DNA from: DSNY01 sp016861185
Lineage (GTDB): Bacteria > Pseudomonadota > Gammaproteobacteria > Burkholderiales > Burkholderiaceae_F
NCBI GenBank assembly: GCA_030263275.1
Contig: SZOR01000007.1
Location: forward strand, 6,953 to 70,952
DNA: 64,000 bases
Reading direction: 5' to 3'
Shown one piece after another: positions 55,293 through 63,840 of this stretch. The notes under the pieces were generated by a model, which was given only the letters and a program-made list of their open reading frames with translations, was not told where the DNA came from and did no database searches. Both the position numbers and the translations under genes were made by a program. Position 1 is the stretch's first letter; each line of letters opens with the position of its first letter.

Positions 55293-55931
55293 ATGCTGCG
55301 CTCCGAACCCGATCATCTGGTCGTCGCCTGCGCCGATCTCGAGCAGGGTTCGGCCTGGGCGGTCGAGACGCTCGGCGCCGAGCCGCAACCGGGCGGACAA
55401 CACGCGACGATGGGCACGCACAACCGGCTGCTGAAGCTCGGCCCGCGCGTGTACCTGGAGCTGCTCGCGATCGATCCGCAGGCCGCGCCGCCGGCGCATC
55501 CGCGCTGGTTTGCGCTCGACGATCCGGCCGTGCAGGCGCGCGCGGCGCGTTCGCCTTTTCTGCTGACCTGGGTCGCGTCGACGACCGACATCGTCGAGGC
55601 GGTCACGCGCGTGCCGGCGCTCGGCGAGCCGCGCGCGTTCACCCGCAACGCCTACGCCTGGCGGCTGACGGTGACCGAAGACGGCGCGCTGCCTTTCGGC
55701 GGCGTGCTGCCGGCGGCGATCGAATGGAGCGGCGCGCATCCGTGCGACGCGCTCGAAGAGCGCGGCTGCGCGCTGGTCGAGCTGCGGCTGTCGCATCCGG
55801 TCGCGACCAGCGTGCTGCCGCTGTTTCGCGAGCTGCGCATCGCCGGCCCGGTGCAACTGAAACCCGGGCCGAAGTCTCTGTGCGCCGTGCTGCGCACGCC
55901 GCGCGGCGAAGTCGAACTGCGCAACGCCTGA
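55293..55931 (+). CDS. VOC/glyoxalase-like domain protein
   Basis: A 212-residue protein of the glyoxalase-like (Glyoxalase_3) group: DHLVVACADLEQGSAWAVETLGAEPQPGGQHATMGTHNRLLKLGPRVYLELLAIDP at the N-terminus and a second, degenerate beta-alpha unit (LRLSHPVATSVLPLFRELRIAG). His and Glu residues suit metal binding, but the substrate is unknown. The start Met is preceded by the divergent gor promoter region; no strong Shine-Dalgarno was noted. Confidence 0.8.
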   Translation: MLRSEPDHLVVACADLEQGSAWAVETLGAEPQPGGQHATMGTHNRLLKLGPRVYLELLAIDPQAAPPAHPRWFALDDPAVQARAARSPFLLTWVASTTDIVEAVTRVPALGEPRAFTRNAYAWRLTVTEDGALPFGGVLPAAIEWSGAHPCDALEERGCALVELRLSHPVATSVLPLFRELRIAGPVQLKPGPKSLCAVLRTPRGEVELRNA

Positions 55932-56196
55932 GGAGCGCGTCCGGATCGACGCGGCACTGCCCTCGCGCGATCGAACTCGCGCGCCCCGCCGACGGTCGGT
56001 TTCGTGCGACGCATCATGCGCGTGGGCTGCGGCATGTCAATGCCTGCGCTTGCGACCCGGCCCGGTGCGCGCGCTTCCGCGTGCGAGCGCCAGCGAAGCT
56101 TGATCGCAGTCAATGAGGCGTCCCCGCCGGCCCCGTACGTTGCAGTCTGACGATGCGCCGTGCATGGCCGGCGCCGCCCGGGTCGAGGAGATCTCC

Positions 56197-56628
56197 GTGT
56201 TCACGCAGCAGGTCAGGAACATCATGGAGCAGCGCAAACTGCTCACGGCGCCGCCGCAGACCACCGTGCTGCAGGCGGCGGCGATGATGGCGAAAAAACA
56301 CGTCGGCGCGGTGCTCGTCGTCGAAGAAGAGCGCCTGATCGGCATCTTCACCGAGCGCGACGCGGTGTTCCGCGTGATCGCGCGCAAGCTTGATCCGGCG
56401 ATCACGCAGCTTGCCGACGTGATGACGCGCGATCCGAAGACCATCTCGCCGAACAGGTCCTTCGGCCACGCGATGCTGCTGATGCATGAGAACCACTGCC
56501 GCCATCTGCCGGTCGTCGAAGACGGCAAGCCGGTCGGCATCGTGTCGTCGCGCAACGCGCTCGACCCGGATCTCGAGGAGTTCGTCGCCGAGGAGCGGCG
56601 CCGCAAGCACATCCAGGAAACGCGCTGA
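56197..56628 (+). CDS. Tandem CBS-domain protein
   Basis: A 143-residue protein made of two CBS domains (VRNIMEQRKLLTAPPQTTVLQAAAMM and IGIFTERDAVFRVI; VMTRDPKTISPNRSFGHAMLLMHENHCRHLPVV and GIVSSRNAL), a Bateman module that binds adenine nucleotides and acts as an energy sensor. GTG 56197 is preferred because GAGGAG lies 6 bases upstream and it gives the usual family length. An ATG 84 bases upstream would add a basic extension. Convergent with the asparaginase gene across a GC hairpin. Confidence 0.88.
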   Translation: MFTQQVRNIMEQRKLLTAPPQTTVLQAAAMMAKKHVGAVLVVEEERLIGIFTERDAVFRVIARKLDPAITQLADVMTRDPKTISPNRSFGHAMLLMHENHCRHLPVVEDGKPVGIVSSRNALDPDLEEFVAEERRRKHIQETR

Positions 56629-56633
56629 AGCCG

Positions 56634-56649
56634 CCGCGCCGCGGCGCGG
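56634..56649. terminator. GC hairpin between convergent CBS and asparaginase genes
   Basis: CCGCGCC (56634-56640), GC, GGCGCGG (56643-56649). It lies 5 bases after the CBS stop and 6 before the convergent stop. Short and without a U tract. Confidence 0.5.
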
Positions 56650-56655
56650 GCGGGA

Positions 56656-57657
56656 TCAGCGCAGCCGCGGCAGCGAAAAACGCGGCTCCACCTCGCCGAC
56701 GACGATGCCGCGGTAGTTGCGGAGCGCGCGACCGGCGAACGGCGCGAGCGGCGTCTTCTCCGGCGCGTCGAGCAGTCCGAGCTGCTGCAGAACCGCGACC
56801 GTTGCGACGTGCAGCGCGCGCGAGTTGCCGTCGGCGACGCGAATGGCGATGCCGATGCCGAGGCTGGCCACGCCGATCGCCTGCACGCCGTCGGCGCCGA
56901 TCTTGCTGACCCAGTCGCCGCGGCCCGTCTGCATCAGCGCCAGATCGCTGCGCGCGGTGCCGGACACCAGATCGGGATGGCGCTTCATCGCGTAGGCGAG
57001 CGCCGCGAGCGCGGGCGTGGCGCCGAGCGCAAGCTGGCAGAACACGTGCGCGAGCCGCGCGAGCGGCAGCGCGTAGTTGGGCGCGCTGCAGCCGTCGATG
57101 CCCATCGGCAGCGCCACGCCCGGCGCGAAGCGCTGCACGGCCTCGCGCACGCGCCGCTGGCCGGGCGCGTCGGGATCGAGGTAGTTCGCGAGCGGCGCAC
57201 CGTGCAGCCGGCAGAAGCCGAGGAAGCCGCTGTGCTTGCCCGAGCAGTTGTGATGGAGCTGGTTCCAGCGCGCGCCGGGCGGCATCTGCGACGCCGTCGC
57301 GGTGAAGTAGGTCGGCGGATGGCAGCCGCACTGCAGGTCGGACTCGCGCGCGTCGATGCGCTCGAGCATGCGCGCGGCGATGTCGACGTGCACCTGCTCG
57401 CCACTGTGGCTCGCGCACATCAGCGCCAGCTCGTGCGACGTGAAGCCGAAGCGCTCCATGCCGCCGTCCTCGACGAAGGGCAGCGCTTGCAGCGGCTTGA
57501 GCGCCGAGCGCGTGAAGTTCAGACCCTCGGGGTCGCCGACCCCGGCGACGAGCTTCCCGGTGTGGTCGACGACCGCGATCGAGCCGGGGTGAACGAGTTC
57601 AGGGAATCCGCCGCGCGTGACGACGACGAGCGGGACGTGCTTGGGCGCTGCATGCAT
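56656..57657 (-). CDS. L-asparaginase, Rhizobium etli (ReAII)-type
   Basis: A 333-residue enzyme of the asparaginase II family unrelated to the classical E. coli type. Features are VVTRGGFPELVHPGSIAVVD, the nucleophile region FTRSALKPLQALPFVE (SxxK), LMCASHSGEQVH, LHHNCSGKHSGFLGFC and DGCSAPNYALPLARLA, whose Cys residues bind zinc in the Rhizobium etli enzyme. It hydrolyses asparagine to aspartate and ammonia. Full length. It follows the ferritin-like gene by 31 bases on the same strand. Confidence 0.9.
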   Translation of the reverse strand: MHAAPKHVPLVVVTRGGFPELVHPGSIAVVDHTGKLVAGVGDPEGLNFTRSALKPLQALPFVEDGGMERFGFTSHELALMCASHSGEQVHVDIAARMLERIDARESDLQCGCHPPTYFTATASQMPPGARWNQLHHNCSGKHSGFLGFCRLHGAPLANYLDPDAPGQRRVREAVQRFAPGVALPMGIDGCSAPNYALPLARLAHVFCQLALGATPALAALAYAMKRHPDLVSGTARSDLALMQTGRGDWVSKIGADGVQAIGVASLGIGIAIRVADGNSRALHVATVAVLQQLGLLDAPEKTPLAPFAGRALRNYRGIVVGEVEPRFSLPRLR

Positions 57658-57688
57658 CGGGGAGGGCGTTGCCGGCGGCAGCGGTTCG

Positions 57689-58552
57689 TCAAACGGCGCC
57701 GGCGGCCGCCGGTGCCGCCAGCCGCGCTGCGACCTCCTTGCGATACCGGTTCAGCTCCTGCACCGAGTTGAAGGTCCGTTCGAACAGCAGCCCCATGTTG
57801 TGCAGGATGCGGTCGACGACCTTCGACTCCCATGCGTCGTCGAAGCGGATCTGTTCGTCGAGCCAGCGCTCGAGCCAGGCCGGATCCGGCAGCCGCGACT
57901 GCACCGTGTCGCGCGGATAGTGCGCCTGGCTCACGTGCAGGTTGGTCGGATGCAGCGCCTTGGCGGTGCGCCTGGCCGAGGCCATCAGCACGGCAATCTT
58001 GGAGAACGCCGCGCGCGCGGTATCGCCGAACTCCGCGAGGTACTTCTTCATGTAGCGCAGGTAGGCGCCGCCGTGGCGCGCCTCGTCCTGCGACAGCATG
58101 CGGTAGATGTGCTTGATGACCGGCTCGGTGTGCCATTCCGAGGCGCGCCGGTACCAGTGGTTCAGCCGGATTTCGCCGCAGAAGTGCAGCGTCAGCGTCT
58201 CCAGCGCGGGCGCCGGGTCGAACTCGAAGCGCACCTCGTGCAGCTCCTGCTCGGACGGCGCCAGCTCGGGGCGGAAGCGGCGCAGGTACTCCATCAGCAC
58301 GAGCGCGTGCTTCTGCTCCTCGAAGAACCACACCGACATGAACGCCGAGAAATCCGAGTCGTGCCGGTTGTCGCGCAGGAACATCTCGGTGGCCGGCAGC
58401 GCGGACCACTCGGTGATCGCGTTCATCTTGACCGTCCGCGCCTGCTCGTCGCTGAGCCTGGACGCGTCGAACTTGTCCCACGGGATGTCTTTTTCGAGGT
58501 TCCAGCGGACCGCTTCGAGGGACTTGAACAGATCGGGATAGAGCATCGTCAT
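57689..58552 (-). CDS. Ferritin-like diiron-carboxylate protein
   Basis: A 287-residue four-helix-bundle protein. Metal ligands are Glu in PATEMFLR, Glu/His in FFEEQKHALVLMEY, Glu in CGEIRLNHWYRRASE and Glu/His in SQDEARHGGAYLRYM, i.e. two ExxH-type sites as in R2-like and ferritin-like oxidases. Longer than ferritin. Could be an oxygenase or a ferritin-like iron protein; an acyl-ACP desaturase resemblance is loose. Preceded by folE2 (66 bases) and followed by the asparaginase gene. Confidence 0.83.
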   Translation of the reverse strand: MTMLYPDLFKSLEAVRWNLEKDIPWDKFDASRLSDEQARTVKMNAITEWSALPATEMFLRDNRHDSDFSAFMSVWFFEEQKHALVLMEYLRRFRPELAPSEQELHEVRFEFDPAPALETLTLHFCGEIRLNHWYRRASEWHTEPVIKHIYRMLSQDEARHGGAYLRYMKKYLAEFGDTARAAFSKIAVLMASARRTAKALHPTNLHVSQAHYPRDTVQSRLPDPAWLERWLDEQIRFDDAWESKVVDRILHNMGLLFERTFNSVQELNRYRKEVAARLAAPAAAGAV

Positions 58553-58618
58553 GGCGTACCTGCCGTTTCAGTAGGCGACCCGCCGCTCGAGCAGGCGCAG
58601 CGCCGGCGATGTCGCGTC

Positions 58619-59419
58619 TCAGGCCTTTCGCTTGTCGCGTTCGATCAACGCGTACGCGGAGTGGTTGTGGATTGACTCAAAGTTCTCGGCCGAGACCGCG
58701 TACGCGAGCACACGTTTGTCGGCGTCCAGCGCCATTGCGACGTCGCGCACGATGTCTTCGACGAACTTCGGGTTGTCGTAGGCCTGCTCGGTCACGTACT
58801 TCTCGTCGGGTCGCTTCAGCAGCGCCCACATCTCGGACGAGCCGGCGGACTCGGCGATGCGGATCTGCTCCTCGATACCGAGGTCGCCGTCGACTTCGGC
58901 GCTGATCGTCACGTGCGAGCGCTGGTTGTGTGCGCCGTAGTCGGCGACCTTCTTGCTGCACGGACACAGGCTCGTGACCGGAACGACGACCGTCTGCGTG
59001 AGCTTCAGCCCGTTTGCGTCCTGCTCGGCGCACAGCGCCACCTGATAGTCCATCAGGCTGCGCACGCCGGACACCGGCGCGGACTTCGTCACGAAGTACG
59101 GGAAACGGATCTCGATGTGACCGCGCTCGGCTTCCAGCCGCTCGAGCATCGATTCCATCAGCCGCGCCATCGACGCGGCCGACAGCGGCTCGTGATGCTG
59201 CTGCAGCACCTCGATGAAGCGCGACATGTGCGTGCCCTTTTTCTCCGCGGGCAGCCCGACGTACATGTCGACCGCCGCGACCGAGGGCTGCGCGCCGCGC
59301 GGCGTGGCCACCGTCACCGGGTGCGTCATCGAGCGCACGCCGACGCGCTGGATCGCGATGTTGCGGCCGTCTGCGCCCGCCTGCACGTCGGGGAGGAACA
59401 TCCTGTCTGGAGCGTTCAT
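58619..59419 (-). CDS. folE2: GTP cyclohydrolase FolE2 (type IB)
   Basis: A 266-residue FolE2, the metal-flexible form of GTP cyclohydrolase I that makes dihydroneopterin triphosphate for folate or queuosine synthesis. Recognisable are VGVRSMTHPVTVATPRG, LPAEKKGTHMSRFIEVL, the active Cys in VTSLCPCSKKVADYGAHNQR, and VYAVSAENFESIHNHSAYA-like end. ATG 59419 begins at MNAPDRMF, the usual start; the longer frame has a non-conserved extension. FolE2 is often used under zinc limitation. Confidence 0.95.
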   Translation of the reverse strand: MNAPDRMFLPDVQAGADGRNIAIQRVGVRSMTHPVTVATPRGAQPSVAAVDMYVGLPAEKKGTHMSRFIEVLQQHHEPLSAASMARLMESMLERLEAERGHIEIRFPYFVTKSAPVSGVRSLMDYQVALCAEQDANGLKLTQTVVVPVTSLCPCSKKVADYGAHNQRSHVTISAEVDGDLGIEEQIRIAESAGSSEMWALLKRPDEKYVTEQAYDNPKFVEDIVRDVAMALDADKRVLAYAVSAENFESIHNHSAYALIERDKRKA

Positions 59420-59546
59420 CACAATGTCCGAATTGTCGCCCAAACGCGCCGGTCGCCGGCACCTCGGGTCAGGTTCGCTGAGTCGCTTGGTCGCACGCAA
59501 GTGCCGGCGCGGCCGCGAATATCAACCGCAGACGGCGCGGGTCCAT

Positions 59547-60161
59547 TCAGCGGTTCGCCGCCTGCCCGCGCGCGAGGAGCTGCTCGATCCGCTCCGTCAG
59601 CCTGCGGTCCAGCGGCGCGACCGCGCTGGGGAAGCTCGCGACGACCTTGCCGTCGCGATCGACCAGATACTTGTGAAAGTTCCACTTCGGCGCCTGCCCG
59701 CTCGCGCGCGCCAGCGCCGCGAAAAACGGGTGCGCAGTCTGCCCGACCACGGAAGTCTTCGCAAACATCGGGAACTTCACGCCGTAGGTGTTGAAGCAGA
59801 AGTCCGCGATCGACTTGTTGTCCGCGGGCTCCTGGTTGAAGTCGTTCGAAGGAAAGCCGAGCACGACGAGGCCGCGTTGCGCATAGCGCGCGTGCAGCGC
59901 TTCCAGCCCTTCGTATTGCGGCGTATAGCCGCAGAAACTCGCCGTGTTGACGACCAACAACACGCGCCCGGCGTACTGGCACAGGTTCTGCGGCGCCTCG
60001 TCCTGCAGCCGCGGCGCGACGTTCGCGAGCAACGGCGGACAGCCCGGCGCCGGCTGCGCGAACGAAGCCGCCGGCGCCGCCGCCGCCACACACAGCAGCG
60101 GCGCGACGAGCAGACGCGCAAGACGAAGCGCGCCCGCCGGAACGACGAATCGGAACTGCAT
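59547..60161 (-). CDS. Exported glutathione peroxidase
   Basis: A 204-residue thiol peroxidase with a signal peptide (ARLLVAPLLCVAAAAPAASFA). The catalytic tetrad is visible: Cys in NTASFCGYTPQYEGLEAL, Gln/Asn in GFPSNDFNQEP and Trp/Asn in APKWNFHKYLVDRDG. It uses thioredoxin or glutathione to reduce peroxides; Cys (not Sec) form. Start at MQFRF. Divergent from the B12-type MerR gene with palindromes between, so likely under its control. Confidence 0.9.
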   Translation of the reverse strand: MQFRFVVPAGALRLARLLVAPLLCVAAAAPAASFAQPAPGCPPLLANVAPRLQDEAPQNLCQYAGRVLLVVNTASFCGYTPQYEGLEALHARYAQRGLVVLGFPSNDFNQEPADNKSIADFCFNTYGVKFPMFAKTSVVGQTAHPFFAALARASGQAPKWNFHKYLVDRDGKVVASFPSAVAPLDRRLTERIEQLLARGQAANR

Positions 60162-60164
60162 GCT

Positions 60165-60240
60165 TGTCCTGGGCAACGGTCGGTGCGTGCCTATACTAAC
60201 CTAGCCCCAAAGGCTGCAGTCAATCGCTTGTCCTGGACAT
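60165..60240. promoter_or_regulatory. Promoter/operator region between GPx and B12-type MerR genes
   Basis: Two related dyads TTGTCCTGGGCAA (60165-60177) and TTGTCCTGGACAT (60228-60240, core TGTCC-T-GGACA perfect) flank minus-strand promoter-like elements: -35 TTGACT (plus-strand 60218-60223) and -10 TTAGTA (plus-strand 60194-60199), 18 bases apart. The 11-base word GCTTGTCCTGG occurs at both dyads. Likely regulator binding sites. Confidence 0.6.
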
Positions 60241-60311
60241 CCGTGTTGCTGACTCGGCTTTGCATCGCGAGGGCTCGCTGAACGCTCGATGTCCGCTCGG
60301 AGCCTGTTCGC

Positions 60312-61256
60312 TTGAACGATTCGCTGCAGATCTCACCGACCGCGTTCTCGATCGCCGCGGTTGAACGCGATTGCGGTCTGACCAAGGACACGCTGCGCGT
60401 CTGGGAGCGGCGCTACGGCTTTCCGCGGCCCGGCCGCGACGGCTATGGCGAACGCGTCTATCCCGCCGAGCAGGTCGACAAACTGCGTCTGATCAAGCGG
60501 CTGATCGACCAGGGTCATCGGCCGGGCAAGATCATCGGCCTGGCGACCGACGAACTGCAACGCCTGGCGGGCGGACCGACGCGCGCCGCGATCGCGCTCC
60601 GCGCGAGCGCGGGCGAATCCGATCCGCTCGCGCCATTCCTCGCCAGCGTGAAATCGCACGCGCTCGATGCCTTGCGCGATGGTCTCGCGCAGGCGCTGCT
60701 GCGTCTGGGGCTCGCGCGCTTCGTCGACGAGGTCGTCGCGCCGCTGAACGAACGCGTCGGCGAGGCGTGGGCGCGCGGCGAGTTCGAGGTCTACGAGGAG
60801 CACCTGTATACGGAGTCGATCCAGGGCGTGCTGCGCAACGCGATCCGGGCGATCCCGCAGCCGGCCGGTGAAACGCGGCGCCCGCTCGTTCTGCTCACCA
60901 CGCTGCCGCAGGAGCCGCACGGCATCGGACTGCTGATGGCCGAGGCGATCTTCGCGCTCGAAGGCGCGCGCTGCGTAGCGCTCGGCGTGCAGACGCCGTT
61001 GTGGGACATCGTGCAGGCGGCGGCCGCGCAACGCGTCGACGTCGTGGCGCTGTCGTTCTCCGCGTGCCTCGGCCCCAATCAGGTCTTCGGCAGCCTCGCC
61101 GAACTGCGCGGCAAGCTCGACGCTACGGTGGAGATCTGGGCCGGCGGCGCGTGCGCCGCGCTTCATCGCCGGCCGCCGCCGGGCGTGCGCTGCTTCCGCT
61201 CGCTCGACGGCATCGCGCCCGCGCTCGCCGAGTGGCGGGCCGCGCGCGCCGGCTGA
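60312..61256 (+). CDS. MerR-type regulator with B12-binding domain (LitR/CarH-like)
   Basis: A 314-residue regulator with an N-terminal MerR winged helix (FSIAAVERDCGLTKDTLRVWERRYGFPRP, about 12-40), a helical B12-capping region (about 95-175, with WARGEFEVYEEHLYTESI) and a C-terminal Rossmann cobalamin domain (about 187-295). The histidine motif ExHxxG is seen in PQEPHGIGLLMAEAIF and GVQTPLWDIVQAA follows. CarH/LitR proteins repress promoters in the dark with adenosylcobalamin and release in light. A TTG start is used; no ATG fits. No carotenoid or photolyase genes are visible nearby, so the target may be GPx and FolE2 genes. Confidence 0.87.
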   Translation: MNDSLQISPTAFSIAAVERDCGLTKDTLRVWERRYGFPRPGRDGYGERVYPAEQVDKLRLIKRLIDQGHRPGKIIGLATDELQRLAGGPTRAAIALRASAGESDPLAPFLASVKSHALDALRDGLAQALLRLGLARFVDEVVAPLNERVGEAWARGEFEVYEEHLYTESIQGVLRNAIRAIPQPAGETRRPLVLLTTLPQEPHGIGLLMAEAIFALEGARCVALGVQTPLWDIVQAAAAQRVDVVALSFSACLGPNQVFGSLAELRGKLDATVEIWAGGACAALHRRPPPGVRCFRSLDGIAPALAEWRAARAG

Positions 61257-61312
61257 GTGCGGCGCCGGGAAATGGCGGACAATCGCCGCACCGTGTCCGT
61301 CCGGATTCCGCG

Positions 61313-62110
61313 ATGAAACTGCTCGGTCGAATCGTCATCGTCACCGGCGCCGCGCAGGGCATCGGCGCGGCCTGCGCGAAAGCCTTTGCCGCCGAAGGCG
61401 CCAAGCTCGTCGTCTCCGACGTCAACGAAGTCGGTGGCACCGCACTCGTCAAGGACATCGCCGCGGCCGGCGGAACGGCGCTGTTCTGCCGCGCCGATGT
61501 CGGCGAACGCGCCGACGCCGAACGGCTCGTGAAGTTCGCGGTCGATCACTACGGCCGGCTCGACGTGCTCGTCAACAACGCCGGCATCGTGCACGCGGCC
61601 GACTTCCTCGATCTCGCCGAGGAGGACTTCGAGCGCGTGCTGCGCGTCAACCTGAAGGGCGCTTTCCTGTGCGGGCAGGCCGCGGCGCGGCAGATGGCCG
61701 CGCAGCCGCCGCGCGCGAGCGCGCCGGCCGGCAGCGAACGCGGCGTCGTGATCAACATGTCGAGCGCGAACGCGGTCGTCGCGATCGCCAACCAGGTTCC
61801 GTACACGGTCAGCAAGGGCGGCGTGAACCAGTTGACCAAGGTGATGGCGATCGCGCTCGCGCCGAAAGGCATCCGCGTGATGGGCATCGGCCCCGGATCG
61901 ATCGCCACCGAGCTGCTGAAGACGGCGGTGCTGACCAACGAAGCGGCGCGCACGCGCATCCTGTCGCGTACTCCGCTCGGCCGACTCGGCGAGCCGGAGG
62001 AGATCGCGCGCATCGCCGTGTTCCTCGCCAGCGACGACGCGTCGTATCTCACCGGCTCGACGGTCTATCCCGACGGCGGCCGGCTCGCGCTCAACTACAC
62101 GATGTCCTGA
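61313..62110 (+). CDS. Short-chain dehydrogenase/reductase (FabG-like)
   Basis: A 265-residue SDR with GAAQGIG at about 12-18, LVVSDVNEVGG, VLVNNAGIVHAADF, NLKGAFLCGQAAAR, catalytic Ser in INMSSANAVVA, Tyr/Lys in YTVSKGGVNQ and the C-terminal SYLTGSTVYPDGGRLALNY. It fits the classical SDR (glucose/3-oxoacyl reductase-like) group; substrate unknown. It starts 56 bases after the B12-type regulator on the same strand. Confidence 0.9.
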   Translation: MKLLGRIVIVTGAAQGIGAACAKAFAAEGAKLVVSDVNEVGGTALVKDIAAAGGTALFCRADVGERADAERLVKFAVDHYGRLDVLVNNAGIVHAADFLDLAEEDFERVLRVNLKGAFLCGQAAARQMAAQPPRASAPAGSERGVVINMSSANAVVAIANQVPYTVSKGGVNQLTKVMAIALAPKGIRVMGIGPGSIATELLKTAVLTNEAARTRILSRTPLGRLGEPEEIARIAVFLASDDASYLTGSTVYPDGGRLALNYTMS

Positions 62111-62286
62111 AGGCCGACGGCTGCCGTCGGACTCGCACGGGCGCTCCTTACACGGGCCGCGCCGCGTTGCCGCGTTCGCGGCATGCGGGTAAGCCGCCGC
62201 CCGCAGCGACGACCAAGCACCCGCACGCGCTGCGTGCGTCCGCCGTCCCGTCGGACGGCGGCCATCACACGAACGAGGAGATCAAG

Positions 62287-62577
62287 ATGATGCGCAAACT
62301 GCTCGTCGCCGGCGCGATCGCCCTGGCGGCCGCGAATCCGGCGCTTGCCGCCAAGGGCGAAGCGGGCGAAAGCCTGTGGGACTGGCTGAAGCTCGAGAAG
62401 ATGAGCGACGCGAACAAGGACCGGATGGTCTCGAAGAGGGAGTTCCTCGACGCGATGAGCAAGGCCTACGACGCCGCGATGAAGGGCATGGCCGGCAAGC
62501 CGGGTATGGTCAAGGACGGCCACCTGACGATGGAGGCGTACAAGGAGTTCATCCGCACCTTGTATCACGGCGCATGA
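62287..62577 (+). CDS. Small exported EF-hand-like protein
   Basis: A 96-residue secreted protein: signal peptide MMRKLLVAGAIALAAANPALA, then a helical body with one EF-hand-like calcium loop DANKDRMVSKRE flanked by helices (MSDANKD... EFLDAMSKAYDAAM). A second pair of helices (DGHLTMEAYKEFIRTL) may be a degenerate loop. GAGGAG lies 6 bases before the ATG. Common unstudied family in betaproteobacteria. Upstream 176 bases hold no gene. Convergent with the FIST gene across a hairpin. Confidence 0.8.
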   Translation: MMRKLLVAGAIALAAANPALAAKGEAGESLWDWLKLEKMSDANKDRMVSKREFLDAMSKAYDAAMKGMAGKPGMVKDGHLTMEAYKEFIRTLYHGA

Positions 62578-62596
62578 CCGGAGCGCGCGGCACCTG

Positions 62597-62628
62597 CCGC
62601 CCGCGCGAGCGGCGCTCCGCGCGGGCGG
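62597..62628. terminator. Bidirectional hairpin, EF-hand-like / FIST genes
   Basis: CCGCCCGCGCG (62597-62607) and CGCGCGGGCGG (62618-62628), perfect 11-base arms around a 10-base loop. It lies between convergent genes (stops 62577 and 62629). Confidence 0.65.
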
Positions 62629-63834
62629 TCAGTAGAACACCGTCAGCACGCCGGTGAAGCCGTACAGGTTGCGGCCGCCGATCTCGCCGTTCGCGTAGAA
62701 GCCGACCAGCGGCACGTCGCCGAGCTGGTGCCGGATCAGCCGCAGCTCCTCGTGCTGCTCGCCGAACATGTGCGAGCCGCGGCCGAGGCACGAGACATAG
62801 ATCGCGCCGCTCGGTTCGACCTGCGTACCGCCCGCTTCCGCGCGTTCGTGCAGGTGATCGCGGATCTCCGAGCAGATGCGGATCAGGTCCTTGCGCGCGG
62901 CCGCCTCGTCGCGCGTGCAGAAGCTGACCGCCGCCCCGTCCTCGATGGCGCCGGCGATCGCGACCGATCCCTTGTTCGGGTCGAGCGCGACGATGTGGCG
63001 GACCACGTAGTCCGCCGCCGGCGTTCGCTCCCGATAGCCGTCGCCGGCGGGCGGCTCGATGCCGACGAAAAGACCGCGCCGCGCGAGCGTGGCCAGCGCC
63101 GCACGCGCCTGGCGCGGACCGCCGGACAGTACGCGCTCGCGGATGCCGGCGTCTTCCAGCAGCAGTTCGAAGGCGCGTTCGCCGTCGAGCTCGTAGATCA
63201 GGTTGTGGTCCGCGCGCGTGACGGTGCGCTTCGCGGAAAAAGGATGGCAGCCCTGCGAGACGCGTGACACGAGCCGCACGTCGCCGGTGAACACGACGCC
63301 CGAAAGACCGCCGGCCAGCACCCGGTCGGCGATCTGCAGCGTGCGGCCGCGCGCGCTCGACAGGCCGCCGAACAGGTAACCGCTTTCGACCTTGTTGGCC
63401 ATGTCGACGATCAGCTCGGGCAGATCGGGCGTGTTCGGGTCGGCGTGCACCAGCGCGGTGAACGCGGTCGGCGCGCCGCTTGGCGTCTTCAGCCCGAGCG
63501 CGGGCGGCCGCTGCGTGCCCGAAAACACGTTGAAGCTGCCGGGCGCGAAGCTCGCGAGCATCACCGCCAGCGCGGGCTCGTCGGTGTACTCGACGCCGGT
63601 CGCGCAGATGCCGGCGCCGACCGAGCCGACCCAGTTCGGGATGCCGGTGCGCGCCTTCAGCGTCGTCAGGATCGCGTCGGCGTGCGGCGCCAGCGCGTCG
63701 GTCAGGTACAGGAAACCGAGGTTCGCGTTGCGCGCGTAACGCTCGTCGCCGTTGAACGCCTGCAGATGCAGCAGGCACTCGTCGACCGCCACCGACCAGT
63801 CGGGGTGCGCGGCGTGAGCGTGACGGAAGCGCAT
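62629..63834 (-). CDS. FIST N-/C-domain sensory protein
   Basis: A 401-residue protein of the FIST (F-box intracellular signal transduction) family, which binds small ligands such as amino acids and often feeds two-component or chemotaxis pathways. The N-terminal FIST domain includes NLGFLYLTDALAPHADAIL, VGSVGAGICATGVEYTDEPAL and LFGGLSSA; the C-terminal FIST_C has VEPSGAIYVSCLGRGSHMFGEQHEELRLIRHQLGDVPLVGFYANGEIGG-type GRGxxxFG and GFYANGEIGG. It starts 6 bases after the neighbouring partial gene. No output domain is attached. Confidence 0.88.
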   Translation of the reverse strand: MRFRHAHAAHPDWSVAVDECLLHLQAFNGDERYARNANLGFLYLTDALAPHADAILTTLKARTGIPNWVGSVGAGICATGVEYTDEPALAVMLASFAPGSFNVFSGTQRPPALGLKTPSGAPTAFTALVHADPNTPDLPELIVDMANKVESGYLFGGLSSARGRTLQIADRVLAGGLSGVVFTGDVRLVSRVSQGCHPFSAKRTVTRADHNLIYELDGERAFELLLEDAGIRERVLSGGPRQARAALATLARRGLFVGIEPPAGDGYRERTPAADYVVRHIVALDPNKGSVAIAGAIEDGAAVSFCTRDEAAARKDLIRICSEIRDHLHERAEAGGTQVEPSGAIYVSCLGRGSHMFGEQHEELRLIRHQLGDVPLVGFYANGEIGGRNLYGFTGVLTVFY

Positions 63835-63840
63835 CGTGCC

